From: Chryseobacterium formosum
GTDB taxonomy: Bacteria > Bacteroidota > Bacteroidia > Flavobacteriales > Weeksellaceae
Assembly (NCBI RefSeq): GCF_026460885.1
Contig: NZ_JAOVZW010000017.1
Location: forward strand, 1-64,000
Length of the DNA stretch: 64,000 nt
Reading direction: 5' to 3'
The translations under genes were made by a program, and so were the position numbers. This document shows positions 34,406-43,905 of the stretch, one piece after another. Each line of letters opens with the position of its first letter. Position 1 is the first letter of the stretch. The notes under the pieces are model-generated. The model saw only the letters and a program-made list of their open reading frames with translations, was not told the DNA's origin and did not search any database.

Positions 34406-35186
34406 AATATTTTTAGCTTTCTTATTTGTTTGCTGTTATAGTTTTTTATCAGCACAGTACACTATTCCCGAAAAACCTGCAGTTTTATACCCTGTTTATG
34501 ATGAAGCCAACCTTCTTACTCAACAGGAAAAAAATGAACTGAATAACAAGCTCATCAAATTTGCAGATTCTACTTCTACAGAAATTGAAATCATTATTAT
34601 TCCCTCTACAAAAGGTGAAGACATCAATTTCTTAGCGACAATGTTTGGCGAAAAATGGGGAATCGGACAGAAAAATGTAGACAACGGCTTTATTTTTCTG
34701 ATTGCAAAAGACGATCGTACAATGGCAATTCAGCCGGGAAGAGCAGCTGAACAGTATTTAACAGCTTCTGTTGCCGGACAAATTTTAGATTACATCGTAA
34801 CGCCCAATTTCAAACAAGGAAAATGGTTTGAAGGCATCAATGGTGGAACCAATGCCATTATGGATTCTGTTCAAGGGAAATTTAAACCTTTAAACAATCA
34901 AAAAAAGGGAGACATCAACGTTTCAAAACTTATCATTATCGGAATTGTGATATTCATTATTCTTATCATTTTATTTAAAAACAGAGGTGGCGGAGACGAT
35001 GACGGCGATATTATTTTAAGCAGAAAAGGAAGAAGAAATTATCCTGGTGGATTTTTTCCATTTCCGTTTCCTGGAAGTTTTGGCGGTGGTGGATTCGGTG
35101 GCGGTAGTTCACGAGGCGGCGGTGGCTTTGGAGGATTCGGCGGCGGTGGAAGTTTTGGCGGCGGTGGAGCTTCGGGTGGATGGTAA
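34386..35186 (+). CDS. TPM-domain membrane protein with Gly-rich tail
   Basis: This 266-residue protein has a signal peptide ending near LSAQ. A TPM domain follows (about 35-165): VYDEANLLTQQEKNELNNKL, IEIIIIPSTKG, FGEKWGIGQKNVDNGFIFLI. A membrane helix is at about 180-198, and then a long Gly/Ser/Phe tail (SFGGGGFGGGSSRGGGGFGG and more). This is the long partner in lemA-TPM-TPM operons. The Gly tail is usual for the family. It overlaps the gene before by 20 bp. Confidence 0.88.
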   Translation: MRLHSLKIFLAFLFVCCYSFLSAQYTIPEKPAVLYPVYDEANLLTQQEKNELNNKLIKFADSTSTEIEIIIIPSTKGEDINFLATMFGEKWGIGQKNVDNGFIFLIAKDDRTMAIQPGRAAEQYLTASVAGQILDYIVTPNFKQGKWFEGINGGTNAIMDSVQGKFKPLNNQKKGDINVSKLIIIGIVIFIILIILFKNRGGGDDDGDIILSRKGRRNYPGGFFPFPFPGSFGGGGFGGGSSRGGGGFGGFGGGGSFGGGGASGGW

Positions 35187-35503
35187 AGACATTTAAGAAA
35201 AATGAAATTTTCAATTACATCAATTCTTTTAAGCCTAATACTTTATTTCTTTCAATTAAAGTTAATTTGGACATTCTAAATGATTATTCATCTGCAGATG
35301 GGAAAACGCAAGCATTTTTTGGTCTCACAGAATTAAAATATTCTTATAAATATTATTTTCTAATCATCTTATTAATTTCATTATTATTAATAAGATTTGC
35401 TTTTAAAAACAAGGAATTATACAATTTCAGATATTCTGCAATTTTTGTTTTAATAATTGGAGGAATTTCAATAGCTGTTGATTTCTGGAAATGGTTTATT
35501 TAA
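35180..35503 (+). CDS. small membrane protein, possibly frameshifted at its 5' end
   Basis: The open frame of 107 residues has two membrane helices (YYFLIILLISLLLIRFAF and YSAIFVLIIGGISIAVDF). Its ATG overlaps the end of the TPM gene. A more natural start is the ATG at 35202 in another frame, giving MKFSITSILLSLILYFFQ, a good signal or first helix, which meets a stop at 35277. If one base is missing near 35265-35280, the two parts would join into a three-helix protein. Function unknown. Confidence 0.45.
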   Translation: MVKTFKKNEIFNYINSFKPNTLFLSIKVNLDILNDYSSADGKTQAFFGLTELKYSYKYYFLIILLISLLLIRFAFKNKELYNFRYSAIFVLIIGGISIAVDFWKWFI

Positions 35504-35639
35504 AAAATAATTAAGCTCACTTACAGAAAATATTTTTTATCCGAATTTTTTCTGATTTTCTTCGATTAAAATTTCATTAAACCTATCAAAATCATTTAAA
35601 TTTTACTCAATTTTCATTATATTTACTGAAAACGGGTTT

Positions 35640-36161
35640 ATGAAAAAAACGCTGGTGGTTTTTGCCCATCCTTATCTTGAGCATTCCAATTCAAATGTAG
35701 AACTCATCAATTTCTACGTTCGTCATCAGCATTTTACACTTCGGGATTTGTACGAAGAATATCCGGATTTTCATATAGCGGCTTTCAGAGAACGAAAAAG
35801 GCTTCAGCAATACGACCGTTTTATTTTTCAGTTTCCTATTATTTGGTTCGGAATTCCACCATTATTAAAATTGTGGATTGATGAAGTTTTCGACCGCAAC
35901 TGGGTGAAAGAAGGTGAAAATAACCCACTCAAAAACAAAGAAGTTTACATTGTTGTAACGACCGGCGGAAAAGAAAGATCATTTTCAAAAGACGGCACTT
36001 ACCAATACACGATTGACGAAATTATCAGCGGTTTGATTGTTTCCCTTAAAGTTTTTGATGCCAATATTAAAGACATCACGATTGTTTACGAAGCTAATAA
36101 ACTGTCTAAAAAAGAAATCATTCTTCAAAAAAAGAAATTTGTCGAAATCCTAAATCAATAA
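35640..36161 (+). CDS. KefF/MdaB-like NAD(P)H:quinone oxidoreductase
   Basis: This 173-residue flavodoxin-fold protein has KKTLVVFAHPYLEHSNSN binding FMN phosphate, QFPIIWFGIPPLLKLWIDEV and VTTGGKERSFS. In E. coli KefF is the ancillary activator of the KefC potassium efflux system and a quinone reductase. Here the next gene, one base downstream, is a KefB/C antiporter, so the pair is the same functional unit. Cytosolic, no signal. Confidence 0.87.
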   Translation: MKKTLVVFAHPYLEHSNSNVELINFYVRHQHFTLRDLYEEYPDFHIAAFRERKRLQQYDRFIFQFPIIWFGIPPLLKLWIDEVFDRNWVKEGENNPLKNKEVYIVVTTGGKERSFSKDGTYQYTIDEIISGLIVSLKVFDANIKDITIVYEANKLSKKEIILQKKKFVEILNQ

Positions 36162-36162
36162 T

Positions 36163-38040
36163 ATGGAAACCACTTTAGCAATGAACACCTTAATTTTTTT
36201 GGGCGTTGCCATTATCATGGTTCCGCTCGCAAGAAAATTAGGTTTAAGCTCGGTAATCGGCTATATTTTAGGAGGAATTATCATTGGACCTTATGTTTTA
36301 AAACTCACAGGAAACGATGTTAACGACATTATGCACGCCAGTGAATTTGGGGTAATCATGCTTCTTTTTTTGGTAGGATTGGAATTGGAACCAAGAAAAT
36401 TCTGGGAAATGCGGAAGAAAATCGTAGGACTTGGTTTGACGCAGATGGTTCTCACTATTTCAATTCTCTTCCTTATTTTCATGTGGGCTGGCTGGAAAAT
36501 CGATAAAGCATTTGCCATTGCGATGTGTTTCGCATTATCCTCAACTGCAATTGTATTACAGACTTTACAGGAAAAAAACAACCTGAAAACTTTAGCAGGG
36601 GAAGCTTCGTTTTCCACACTATTATTTCAGGACATAGCTGTGATTCCGATTTTGGCAATTTTGCCGATTTTAGCACATTCAAAAGCGAAAACCAGTGAAA
36701 ATGAAGTTCAGATTCTCATCCAGAAACTTCCCGAATGGCTTCAGGCTGGAACGGTAATCTTTGGAGTTGTTACCTTAATTTTATTGGGGAGATATGTTTT
36801 TGTACCATTTTTAAGGTATGTTTCAAAAGCTGGAATGACAGAATTGTTGACCGCCACTTCCCTATTTTTAGTAATCGGAGTTTCAGAATTAATGGTTGCA
36901 ATTGGCCTATCTCCGGCTTTAGGAGCATTTTTGGCAGGTGTAATGTTGGCAAATAGTGAGTTCAGACACGAATTGGAAGCACATATTGATCCGTTTAAAG
37001 GACTTTTGCTCGCCGTTTTTTTTGTGAGCGTCGGTTCTACAATGAATTTCAATGTGATTGCTGAAGACCCTATTTTTATTTTCAGTACTGTTTTTGTGGT
37101 TTTAGCAGTGAAATTTTTTGTTCTTTTTTCAATTGGAAAATTCTTTAAAATTGATACTCCACAAAGTTTATTTTATGCTTTTGCACTTTCTCAGGTTGGA
37201 GAATTTGCTTTTGTTCTAATTAATTACGCATCAGATTTATCACTTTTCAGCACTGAAATGAATGCACAAATGATGGCGATTACAGCGATTACAATGTGTA
37301 TCACTCCAATTTTTTTAATTATTAATGATAAATTGATTACTCCGAAATTCATAAAAGAAGTTCCGGAAACAAAATCAGATTTCAATATACTTGACAGAGA
37401 TATTTCACAAAAAAAGATAATCATCGTCGGTTTCGGACATTTCGGAAGCACCGTTGGAAGACTTTTGAAAGCCAACAAAATCACAGCAACCGTTCTCGAC
37501 AGAGATTCTGAGCGTGTAAAACTGTTGAGAAGTTATGGTTTTAAAGTATATTATGGCGATGCTACAAGAATACCTATTTTAAGAGCTGCTGGAATTGAAG
37601 ATGCCGAAATTTTAGTTTTATGTCTCGACGATCCCGATGATAATAAATTTGTTGCAGAATTGGTTCGTGAGCAATATCCAGATGTGAAAATATTTGTACG
37701 TGCTAAAAACAGAATTGATGCATATGCTTATCTCGACAACGGGATTGATAATATTTACCGTGAAACATTAGGAACCGCAGTTGATATGGCAGTCGATGTT
37801 TTACAGGAAACCGGAATGCGAAAATATGCAGCCCGCCGTCTCGGACAGAGATTTATGGCAATCGATAAAGCTTCCATCAGAAAATTGGCAAAATCTAAAG
37901 ACGATGAAGACATCCGACTTTTCACCACAAAAGAAATCCTCCAGCGAGAGGAGGATTTATTGGCTTATGATAATTTAAATTTTGAAAATAAAGACTGGGA
38001 AACCTCATCAACAGATGATGACGAGGAAGGCGACAAGTGA
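36163..38040 (+). CDS. CPA2-family K+/H+ antiporter (KefB/C type)
   Basis: This 625-residue inner-membrane protein has about twelve hydrophobic helices (1-390), with GYILGGIIIGPY, VIMLLFLVGLELEPRKF and QDIAVIPIL of the CPA2 fold. A cytosolic RCK/TrkA-N domain follows, where IIIVGFGHFGSTVGRLLKAN is the Rossmann loop and VYYGDATRIPILRAAGIE the ligand region. These proteins let K+ out in exchange for H+ under electrophile stress. It is paired with the KefF-like gene just upstream. The stop lies one base from the convergent GIN gene's stop, with no terminator between. Confidence 0.92.
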   Translation: METTLAMNTLIFLGVAIIMVPLARKLGLSSVIGYILGGIIIGPYVLKLTGNDVNDIMHASEFGVIMLLFLVGLELEPRKFWEMRKKIVGLGLTQMVLTISILFLIFMWAGWKIDKAFAIAMCFALSSTAIVLQTLQEKNNLKTLAGEASFSTLLFQDIAVIPILAILPILAHSKAKTSENEVQILIQKLPEWLQAGTVIFGVVTLILLGRYVFVPFLRYVSKAGMTELLTATSLFLVIGVSELMVAIGLSPALGAFLAGVMLANSEFRHELEAHIDPFKGLLLAVFFVSVGSTMNFNVIAEDPIFIFSTVFVVLAVKFFVLFSIGKFFKIDTPQSLFYAFALSQVGEFAFVLINYASDLSLFSTEMNAQMMAITAITMCITPIFLIINDKLITPKFIKEVPETKSDFNILDRDISQKKIIIVGFGHFGSTVGRLLKANKITATVLDRDSERVKLLRSYGFKVYYGDATRIPILRAAGIEDAEILVLCLDDPDDNKFVAELVREQYPDVKIFVRAKNRIDAYAYLDNGIDNIYRETLGTAVDMAVDVLQETGMRKYAARRLGQRFMAIDKASIRKLAKSKDDEDIRLFTTKEILQREEDLLAYDNLNFENKDWETSSTDDDEEGDK

Positions 38041-38041
38041 T

Positions 38042-38851
38042 TTATTGAATACTTACGCTTCCACCACTACTTTCTTCTTTTGAAACGGTCGTTACATTTC
38101 CTTTTTTTATTCCTTTGATTGAACCGCCGGAAGATGCATGAGCATCAAATTGAGAAGAAACACCAATTTCTACATTAGAGCCACTCGAAGATTCTGCTTT
38201 TACGTTTTCTGCAATTACTTCTTTTGCAGAAATTGTACTTCCAGATGACGCATTCAAATTTGCGCCTTTTGTTTTTCCTGAAATATTAACTTCACCTGCA
38301 GAAGAAGCTTCTACATTTAGATTCACAGCCCAGATTTGTCCTTTAAAAGTTCCGCTGCTTCCTGCATCAATATCTAAATCATTCGCTTCTAATTTTCCTG
38401 AAATATGACCTGAACTTGAAACTTCAACATCTGTTTTATCTTGAGTAAACTGGTCTCTCACCACAATAATCCCTGCAGAATTGGCTTCCAATTTTTTGAA
38501 ATCTTTAGCATAAATTTTAGCTTTCACATTATTCGTATTCATCACACGAAAACCATTTTTGTAATGAATATGAAGTTCACCACCACTGTTATCAACCAAA
38601 ACTTCATCAATAATATTGGCAGGTGCAGAAATTACAACTCTTTCCACATCAGACTTAATTACCTCAGCTTCAATTGCCTGAGAAACTTCAATTTCGTCAA
38701 AATCTCCTTTAAATTCTTTCTGTTTTAGAGGTCCGTGATCTTTATTGGTTACATCCGGAAGCCATGTTGATTTTCCGTTTCTGCTCTCGTTTTCTTTGCA
38801 AGACGACAAAGTAATGATTCCTGATAGAAGTAAAATGGAAGTATATTTCAT
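38042..38851 (-). CDS. head-GIN-domain lipoprotein (DUF2807)
   Basis: This 269-residue protein has a lipobox at Cys18 (TLSSC). The body is a right-handed beta-helix-like repeat: VEVSSSGHISGKLEANDLDI, VEASSAGEVNISGKTK, ASSGSTISAKEV and AESSSGSNVEIGVS, each with the Ser-Ser-Gly turn of the auto-transporter-like DUF2807 fold. Probably a cell-surface or periplasm-facing adhesion or sensor part. Function unknown. It is monocistronic and convergent with the antiporter gene. Confidence 0.88.
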   Translation of the reverse strand: MKYTSILLLSGIITLSSCKENESRNGKSTWLPDVTNKDHGPLKQKEFKGDFDEIEVSQAIEAEVIKSDVERVVISAPANIIDEVLVDNSGGELHIHYKNGFRVMNTNNVKAKIYAKDFKKLEANSAGIIVVRDQFTQDKTDVEVSSSGHISGKLEANDLDIDAGSSGTFKGQIWAVNLNVEASSAGEVNISGKTKGANLNASSGSTISAKEVIAENVKAESSSGSNVEIGVSSQFDAHASSGGSIKGIKKGNVTTVSKEESSGGSVSIQ

Positions 38852-39098
38852 GGTAAGGTTTTAATAAATTTTATTTATACTAATTATGACAACTAAAATA
38901 TAAAAAATATTACATAGTTATTTGCAGATTTCTCAATTCTTATTGATTTTTTATTTTAATTTAAAAGAATTCAGCGAAATCAGACTAATCTGCGAGACTT
39001 CATTTAATAATTATAAGTGAACAATATTTTGTGAATACAAGTCACTTTAAAATTCTCAATTACTTTTAATATCTTTAGACTTTAATAATAATTCATCT

Positions 39099-41243
39099 AT
39101 GAAAAACATTTCATCAGTATTGTTAATTTCTGCTTTGGCATTCAATTATTCTTGTACTACGACAATGAAAACAAACGACATAAAACAGGAAATTCCTGTT
39201 CCTGACGCATCACTTTCTTCAAATCCATTCATGAAGAAAAGCAAACTTCAATACGAAGCTCCAGAGTTTGATAAAATTAAAAACGAACATTTCAAACCTG
39301 CATTTGAGTTTGGTTTAAAACAACACGATGCAGAGATTTTAAAAATCGCAAACAATTCTGAAGCTGCAACTTTTGAAAATACGATTGTTGCATTAGAAAA
39401 AAGTGGTGAAATTTTGAAAAGAGCTTTGATTACATTTTCAAATCTTACAAGTGCAAATACAAACCCAACCTTACAGGCTTTAGATGAAGAATATGCTCCA
39501 ATTTTCGCAGCACATTCTGATAAGATGTATCTGAATGAAAATCTGTATAAAAGAATTAAATCTATTTCTGAAAACGGTTTAGATTCTGAAAGCAAAAGAT
39601 TGGTACAGTTTTACAAGCAGAATTTTGAAATTGCAGGAGCTAATCTTTCTTCTGCTGACAAAGAAAAATTAAAGCAAGTAAATCAGGAATTAGCTTCACT
39701 TTCTACCCAATATTCCAACAAATTATTGGAAGCAAGAAAGCAAGGTGGCATTTTCTTTTCTGATGCAAAAGAATTAGACGGACTTTCCGCTGACGAAATC
39801 TCCGCAGCAGCAAGTGATGCAAAAACTGCAGGACAAGCCGGAAAATATCTTTTAGCTTTACAAAATACAACACAGCAACCTCTTTTGCAAAACCTGAAAA
39901 ACAGAGCGACAAGAGAAAAATTATTCAAAGCATCTTGGACAAGAGCTGAAAAAAGTGATGCTAATGACACAAGAGAAACTATTGAAAAATTAGCAAAACT
40001 CAGACTTAAAAAAGCTCAAATTTTAGGTAAAAAAAGCTTCGCAGAATGGAAATTGCAAGATCAAATGGCAAAAAATCCTGAAGCTGCTGTAAAATTAATG
40101 AATCAGATTGCAACTCCAGCTGTAGAAACAGCAAAGCGTGAAGCAAAAGACATTCAGGATTTGATCGATCAGCAGAAAGGAGGTTTCAAAGTAGAACCTT
40201 GGGACTGGAATTTCTATGCTGAACAAGTGAGAAAAGCAAAATTCGATTTAGATGAAAATCAGATTAAACCTTATTTTGAAATCACAACTGTTTTAGAAAA
40301 AGGAGTTTTCTTCGCTGCTGAAAAATTCTACGGATTAACGTTTAAAAAAAGAACAGATCTTCCTGTTTATCATCCGGATGTTGTAACGTACGAAGTTTTC
40401 GATCACGACGGAAAATCTATCGCTATTTATTATCTTGATTTCTACACAAGAGATTCTAAAAGCGGTGGAGCTTGGATGAGCAATTACGTTGAGCAATCAT
40501 ATTTATTAGGAACAAAACCTGTAATTGTCAACTGTTATAATTACCAAAAACCAGCTGCAGGAAAGCCTTCATTGATTAGTTTTGATGATGTTTCCACAAT
40601 TTTCCATGAGTTTGGTCACTCTATCCACGGAATGTTTGCAAGCCAGAAATATCCATCACTTTCAGGCACCAATGTTCCGAGAGATTTTGTAGAGTTCCCT
40701 TCTCAGATTAATGAACATTGGGCTTTAGATCCTGTCGTTTTAAAAAACTATGCTCTTCATTACGAGACAAAACAGCCAATCCCACAAGCTTTAGTAGATA
40801 AAATTAAAAAAGCAGGAACCTTCAATCAAGGTTATATGACAACCGAATTGGTTTCTGCTGCAGCTTTAGATATGGATTGGCATTCTGTAACCAATGAAAG
40901 TCAGTTATTGCCTGTTTTAGATTTTGAAAAACAATCTTTGAACAGTCACGGATTTACTTTGGCAACCGTTCCTCCGAGATATCATACTCCTTATTTCGCA
41001 CACATTTGGGGTGGTGGTTATTCTGCAGGATATTACGCTTATTTATGGTCTGAAACTTTAGATAATGACGCTTGGGAATGGATTGAAAAAAATGGTGGAC
41101 TGACTAGAGAAAACGGTGACCGTTTTAGAAAATATATTCTGTCCGTTGGAAATTCAGTTGATTTGAATCAGGCATTCAGAGATTTTACAGGACACGATCC
41201 GGACATCAAGCCGTTGTTGAGAAACAGAGGTTTTATTAAATAG
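39099..41243 (+). CDS. M3-family metallopeptidase (Dcp type), lipoprotein
   Basis: This 714-residue zinc peptidase has a lipobox at Cys19 (FNYSC). The zinc site is FHEFGHSIHGMF, with the downstream Glu in EFPSQINEHW. YAYLWSETLDNDAWEW near the end is typical of peptidyl-dipeptidase Dcp. It removes dipeptides from peptide C-termini, probably in the periplasm given the lipid anchor. It heads an operon with two small genes at 41256 and 42107. Confidence 0.92.
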   Translation: MKNISSVLLISALAFNYSCTTTMKTNDIKQEIPVPDASLSSNPFMKKSKLQYEAPEFDKIKNEHFKPAFEFGLKQHDAEILKIANNSEAATFENTIVALEKSGEILKRALITFSNLTSANTNPTLQALDEEYAPIFAAHSDKMYLNENLYKRIKSISENGLDSESKRLVQFYKQNFEIAGANLSSADKEKLKQVNQELASLSTQYSNKLLEARKQGGIFFSDAKELDGLSADEISAAASDAKTAGQAGKYLLALQNTTQQPLLQNLKNRATREKLFKASWTRAEKSDANDTRETIEKLAKLRLKKAQILGKKSFAEWKLQDQMAKNPEAAVKLMNQIATPAVETAKREAKDIQDLIDQQKGGFKVEPWDWNFYAEQVRKAKFDLDENQIKPYFEITTVLEKGVFFAAEKFYGLTFKKRTDLPVYHPDVVTYEVFDHDGKSIAIYYLDFYTRDSKSGGAWMSNYVEQSYLLGTKPVIVNCYNYQKPAAGKPSLISFDDVSTIFHEFGHSIHGMFASQKYPSLSGTNVPRDFVEFPSQINEHWALDPVVLKNYALHYETKQPIPQALVDKIKKAGTFNQGYMTTELVSAAALDMDWHSVTNESQLLPVLDFEKQSLNSHGFTLATVPPRYHTPYFAHIWGGGYSAGYYAYLWSETLDNDAWEWIEKNGGLTRENGDRFRKYILSVGNSVDLNQAFRDFTGHDPDIKPLLRNRGFIK

Positions 41244-41255
41244 AAAATATCGCAA

Positions 41256-42104
41256 ATGATGTCAAATACTGGTGTAAAAGCAACAATCTTTTCATCCATA
41301 ATTATTCTGACCTGTTTTACAATGAAAAATAAAAGATTCGAAAACAGGTCAGAATCTTTTTATCAAACAAAATCTGATACCATGTCTGAATCTATGATGA
41401 TAGAGATGAGAAAATGGATGGAAGAAGAAAGAAAATATTGGGGTTCAGCTTGTCAAGAAGAGACTAAAAAAGCGAAAGAAGATATTAGAAAAAATAAACT
41501 CGTTTTTTTCCATTATTTTGGAGTGGTTGAGCAATACAAAGGTAATCGTGAAATGAATGAGCTTTTAAAAAAATATAATATCGAAGTCGATTCTGTATTA
41601 ACATATTGTACAGTTCCTTCAAATCTTCAAAACTGTTATGCCAACGTGATGAGTGAAGAAATTGATAGGAAATTTGGATCTAAATTTATTGATTCTTTAA
41701 GAAATGTTGCAGAAATAGAATATGTAAAGAAAAATCCTGACAAAATTTATAGATTTGAAGAATGTGACTGGGTTTCCCGATATCCTGGAGACAAGTCTTA
41801 TGAAGAATTTAGTAAAAGTTATGAAAGAGATTTTTGGAAAGATGCAGAATATCCCGATGATTTTGAAGTTAGAAATGGGAAAGAACTTTATTCCTCAATA
41901 TCTGCTGGTTTTATCTTGTACAAAACCGGAAAAACTTCAGATATTAAAATTGATATTACTTTTCAGAACAAAAAGAACTACAGATATTCATCTTATTTTA
42001 TAAACGAATTAAAAAAATTCATTCAGAAAACAAAATGGGTTCCTGCAAAAAGCTCAGGAATACCTGTAAATAGTGAAATGAGAATGACAATACATTTTAA
42101 ATAA
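41256..42104 (+). CDS. hypothetical protein with TonB-like C-terminal end
   Basis: This 282-residue protein starts with one hydrophobic segment (ATIFSSIIILTCF), so it is exported or anchored. A charged helical part follows (MMIEMRKWMEEERKYWG, and a run of Lys and Glu). The last 70 residues look like a TonB-type fold: AGFILYKTGKTSDIKIDITF, then FIQKTKWVPAKSSGIPVNSE and RMTIHFK. It is 12 bp after the M3 peptidase and 2 bp before the next gene. Function unknown; a C-terminal energy-transducer-like domain without the usual Pro-rich linker. Confidence 0.55.
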   Translation: MMSNTGVKATIFSSIIILTCFTMKNKRFENRSESFYQTKSDTMSESMMIEMRKWMEEERKYWGSACQEETKKAKEDIRKNKLVFFHYFGVVEQYKGNREMNELLKKYNIEVDSVLTYCTVPSNLQNCYANVMSEEIDRKFGSKFIDSLRNVAEIEYVKKNPDKIYRFEECDWVSRYPGDKSYEEFSKSYERDFWKDAEYPDDFEVRNGKELYSSISAGFILYKTGKTSDIKIDITFQNKKNYRYSSYFINELKKFIQKTKWVPAKSSGIPVNSEMRMTIHFK

Positions 42105-42106
42105 CC

Positions 42107-42529
42107 ATGAAAAAAATTATTTTAAGTACATTAATTTTAGGATTTGGAACGATGTACGCACAAAAAACCAGACCGCAAGCCAATAAAATCGACAAAAAAT
42201 TGGTTGGATTATGGAAAGGAGGAGAAAAAGACCAACAGATTAATGGTGTAGAAAAACTTTGGGTAATGGATCGAAAAGAAGATGGAACTTTCACTCTTAT
42301 TTTTACTACAGTTCAGGAATGTGAAGTAAATCAACACATTGAAAAAGGACAATGGTGGATTGAAAACGGAGAATTTCATGAACTGCATTTTGATTCAGGA
42401 AACACAGATGTTTACACTTATGAAGTTCCCGACAAATCACATATAAAATTTAAGTCTAAAAGTTTATCAACGGATATGGTAAATAATGAATACTCATTTG
42501 TTGACACAAAAATTGAAGATAGAAATTAA
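42107..42529 (+). CDS. secreted lipocalin-like hypothetical protein
   Basis: This 140-residue protein has a signal ending near MYAQ. The mature part has a strand pattern seen in small lipocalin-like proteins: KKLVGLWKGGEKDQQINGV, then GTFTLIFTTVQE, GQWWIENGEFHELHF and YTYEVPDKSHIKFKS. The GLW near the start is typical of this type. It is the last gene of the M3 peptidase operon and is followed by a terminator. Ligand unknown. Confidence 0.6.
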   Translation: MKKIILSTLILGFGTMYAQKTRPQANKIDKKLVGLWKGGEKDQQINGVEKLWVMDRKEDGTFTLIFTTVQECEVNQHIEKGQWWIENGEFHELHFDSGNTDVYTYEVPDKSHIKFKSKSLSTDMVNNEYSFVDTKIEDRN

Positions 42530-42542
42530 TAACTAATTTGAG

Positions 42543-42576
42543 AAGCATTCATTAATTTGGATGCTTTTTTATTTTT
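42543..42576 (+). terminator. terminator of the M3 peptidase operon
   Basis: AAGCATTC (42543-42550) and GGATGCTT (42559-42566) with a G-T pair, followed by a long T tract. Confidence 0.75.
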
Positions 42577-42582
42577 AAATAC

Positions 42583-42823
42583 TAATGCCACGAATGTTTT
42601 GCATGAATAGCACAAATATTCTTTGCAGATGACGCTGATTTTAAAATTATAACATCAACATCTGTGAAAATCTGTGGGATCTGTGGGATAATTTTGAACA
42701 CAAACGTCACAGATATTTTTACAAATAACACAATATAAATCTGCTTCATCTGCAAAATCTGCATGAGTTATAGCTTAGTGAAGTTCGTGCAAAAATATTC
42801 ATGTAAATTTGTGTTTAAATAAA
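42583..42823. repeat. dispersed TGTGGGATCTGTGGG-type repeat
   Basis: About 240 bp without a gene holds stretches of a scattered flavobacterial repeat: GCCACGAATGTTTTGCATGA, AAATCTGTGGGATCTGTGGG and ACACAAACGTCACAGATATT. The last matches 21104-21130. No coding frame is convincing. Confidence 0.55.
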
Positions 42824-42828
42824 AAGAA

Positions 42829-43206
42829 ATGAATTGTCCATGCTGTTCTGGTAAAACTTATGAAGAATGTTGTAAACCTTATCACAATGGAGAAAAATTT
42901 GCACCAACTGCAGAAGCCTTGATGCGTTCTAGATTTTCTGCATTTGCCATTCCTAATGGAAAATATTTAATAGAAACAACTTCTCCAAGCAAAAGACAAT
43001 TTCACAATACAAAAGATTTGCAGGAATGGGGAGAAATTAATGAATGGACAAAACTGGAAATCGTTAGTAAACCATCGATGAATAAAGTAGAATTCAAAGC
43101 ATATTATACTGATGAAGACGGTGAAAAAAATATTCATCACGAATTATCGACTTTCAAAATGATTCAAAACCGTTGGTATTATGTGACTGGGGAATTTTTA
43201 GACTAA
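42829..43206 (+). CDS. YchJ-like SEC-C domain protein
   Basis: This 125-residue cytosolic protein opens with a zinc-binding Cys cluster (MNCPCCSGKTYEECCKPYH) and continues with the YchJ core (PTAEALMRSRFSAFAIPNGK, then FKMIQNRWYYVTGEF). SEC-C motifs bind zinc and are found in SecA and other proteins; the YchJ (UPF0225) family's activity is unknown. Single gene, ended by the terminator at 43220. Confidence 0.88.
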   Translation: MNCPCCSGKTYEECCKPYHNGEKFAPTAEALMRSRFSAFAIPNGKYLIETTSPSKRQFHNTKDLQEWGEINEWTKLEIVSKPSMNKVEFKAYYTDEDGEKNIHHELSTFKMIQNRWYYVTGEFLD

Positions 43207-43219
43207 CTACTTAACAAAA

Positions 43220-43253
43220 AAATGTCCGACAAAAACGTCGGACATTTATATTT
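43220..43253. terminator. bidirectional terminator
   Basis: Arms AAATGTCCGAC (43220-43230) and GTCGGACATTT (43237-43247) between convergent genes. Confidence 0.85.
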
Positions 43254-43269
43254 AAATAAAATATTTTTC

Positions 43270-43770
43270 TTAGTGAGCCTCGTTTCCGTCAATTCCGTGA
43301 GCGTGACCGTGAGATAATTCTTCTTCAGTTGCAGGACGGGTGTTTAAAATTTCAACCTGAAAATCTAAAACTTTCCCAGCCATTGGATGATTTAAATCTG
43401 CCACTACAACTTCTGGTGTAACTTCTACTACAAAAGCCTGGAAATTATTTCCTTCGTTATCAGACAAAGGCAAAATAGCTCCAACTGGTGGAATTCCAGC
43501 TTCACCAAACATATCGATTGGCAATTGAGCAATCGCGTCCTCTTGCTTTTCACCGTAAGCTTCCTCAGGTTGAATTACAAAAGCAGCAGTATCTCCAGCT
43601 TGCAAACCGTGGATATTTTGCTCAAATTTAGGAATCATCATTCCCATTCCGTACAAAAATGTAAGCGGATTTTCTTCTGTAGTTTCTTCTACCAGGATTT
43701 TGCTCCCATCTTCTTCAATAGTATGTAGAACGTATTTTACAGCTACAACGTGATTGTTTTCGATTGTCAT
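43270..43770 (-). CDS. SlyD-like FKBP peptidyl-prolyl isomerase
   Basis: This 166-residue cytosolic protein has the FKBP fold interrupted by an insert-in-flap domain, as in SlyD: EENPLTFLYGMGMMIPKFEQ, then QPEEAYGEKQEDAIAQLP and LNHPMAGKVLDFQVEI. The end is His-rich (ELSHGHAHGIDGNEAH), which fits nickel or other metal binding. It folds proline-containing proteins and may supply nickel. A promoter with both boxes lies upstream, with a hairpin (43784-43799) in the leader. Confidence 0.9.
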   Translation of the reverse strand: MTIENNHVVAVKYVLHTIEEDGSKILVEETTEENPLTFLYGMGMMIPKFEQNIHGLQAGDTAAFVIQPEEAYGEKQEDAIAQLPIDMFGEAGIPPVGAILPLSDNEGNNFQAFVVEVTPEVVVADLNHPMAGKVLDFQVEILNTRPATEEELSHGHAHGIDGNEAH

Positions 43771-43810
43771 ATTTCTTTTTTTGCGTGATTCTTATCACGA
43801 TTAAACAGCA

Positions 43811-43839
43811 CAAAGATAAGGTTTTTGAAATGATTCAAA
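43811..43839 (-). promoter_or_regulatory. promoter of the SlyD-like gene
   Basis: Minus strand: TTTG (43836-43839), 17-bp spacer, then TATCTTTG (43811-43818). The leader holds a CGTGAT/ATCACG hairpin (43784-43799). Confidence 0.6.
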
Positions 43840-43905
43840 AGATCATAATCTTCTTCAACCCATTATTTAACATGTCATAAATATCATGCTGAAGCAACTC
43901 GAAGC

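Noticed and set aside
36291..37484. Minus-strand open frames inside the antiporter gene
   Set aside because: They are antisense frames without start context or family match, in a gene with a clear CPA2 fold.
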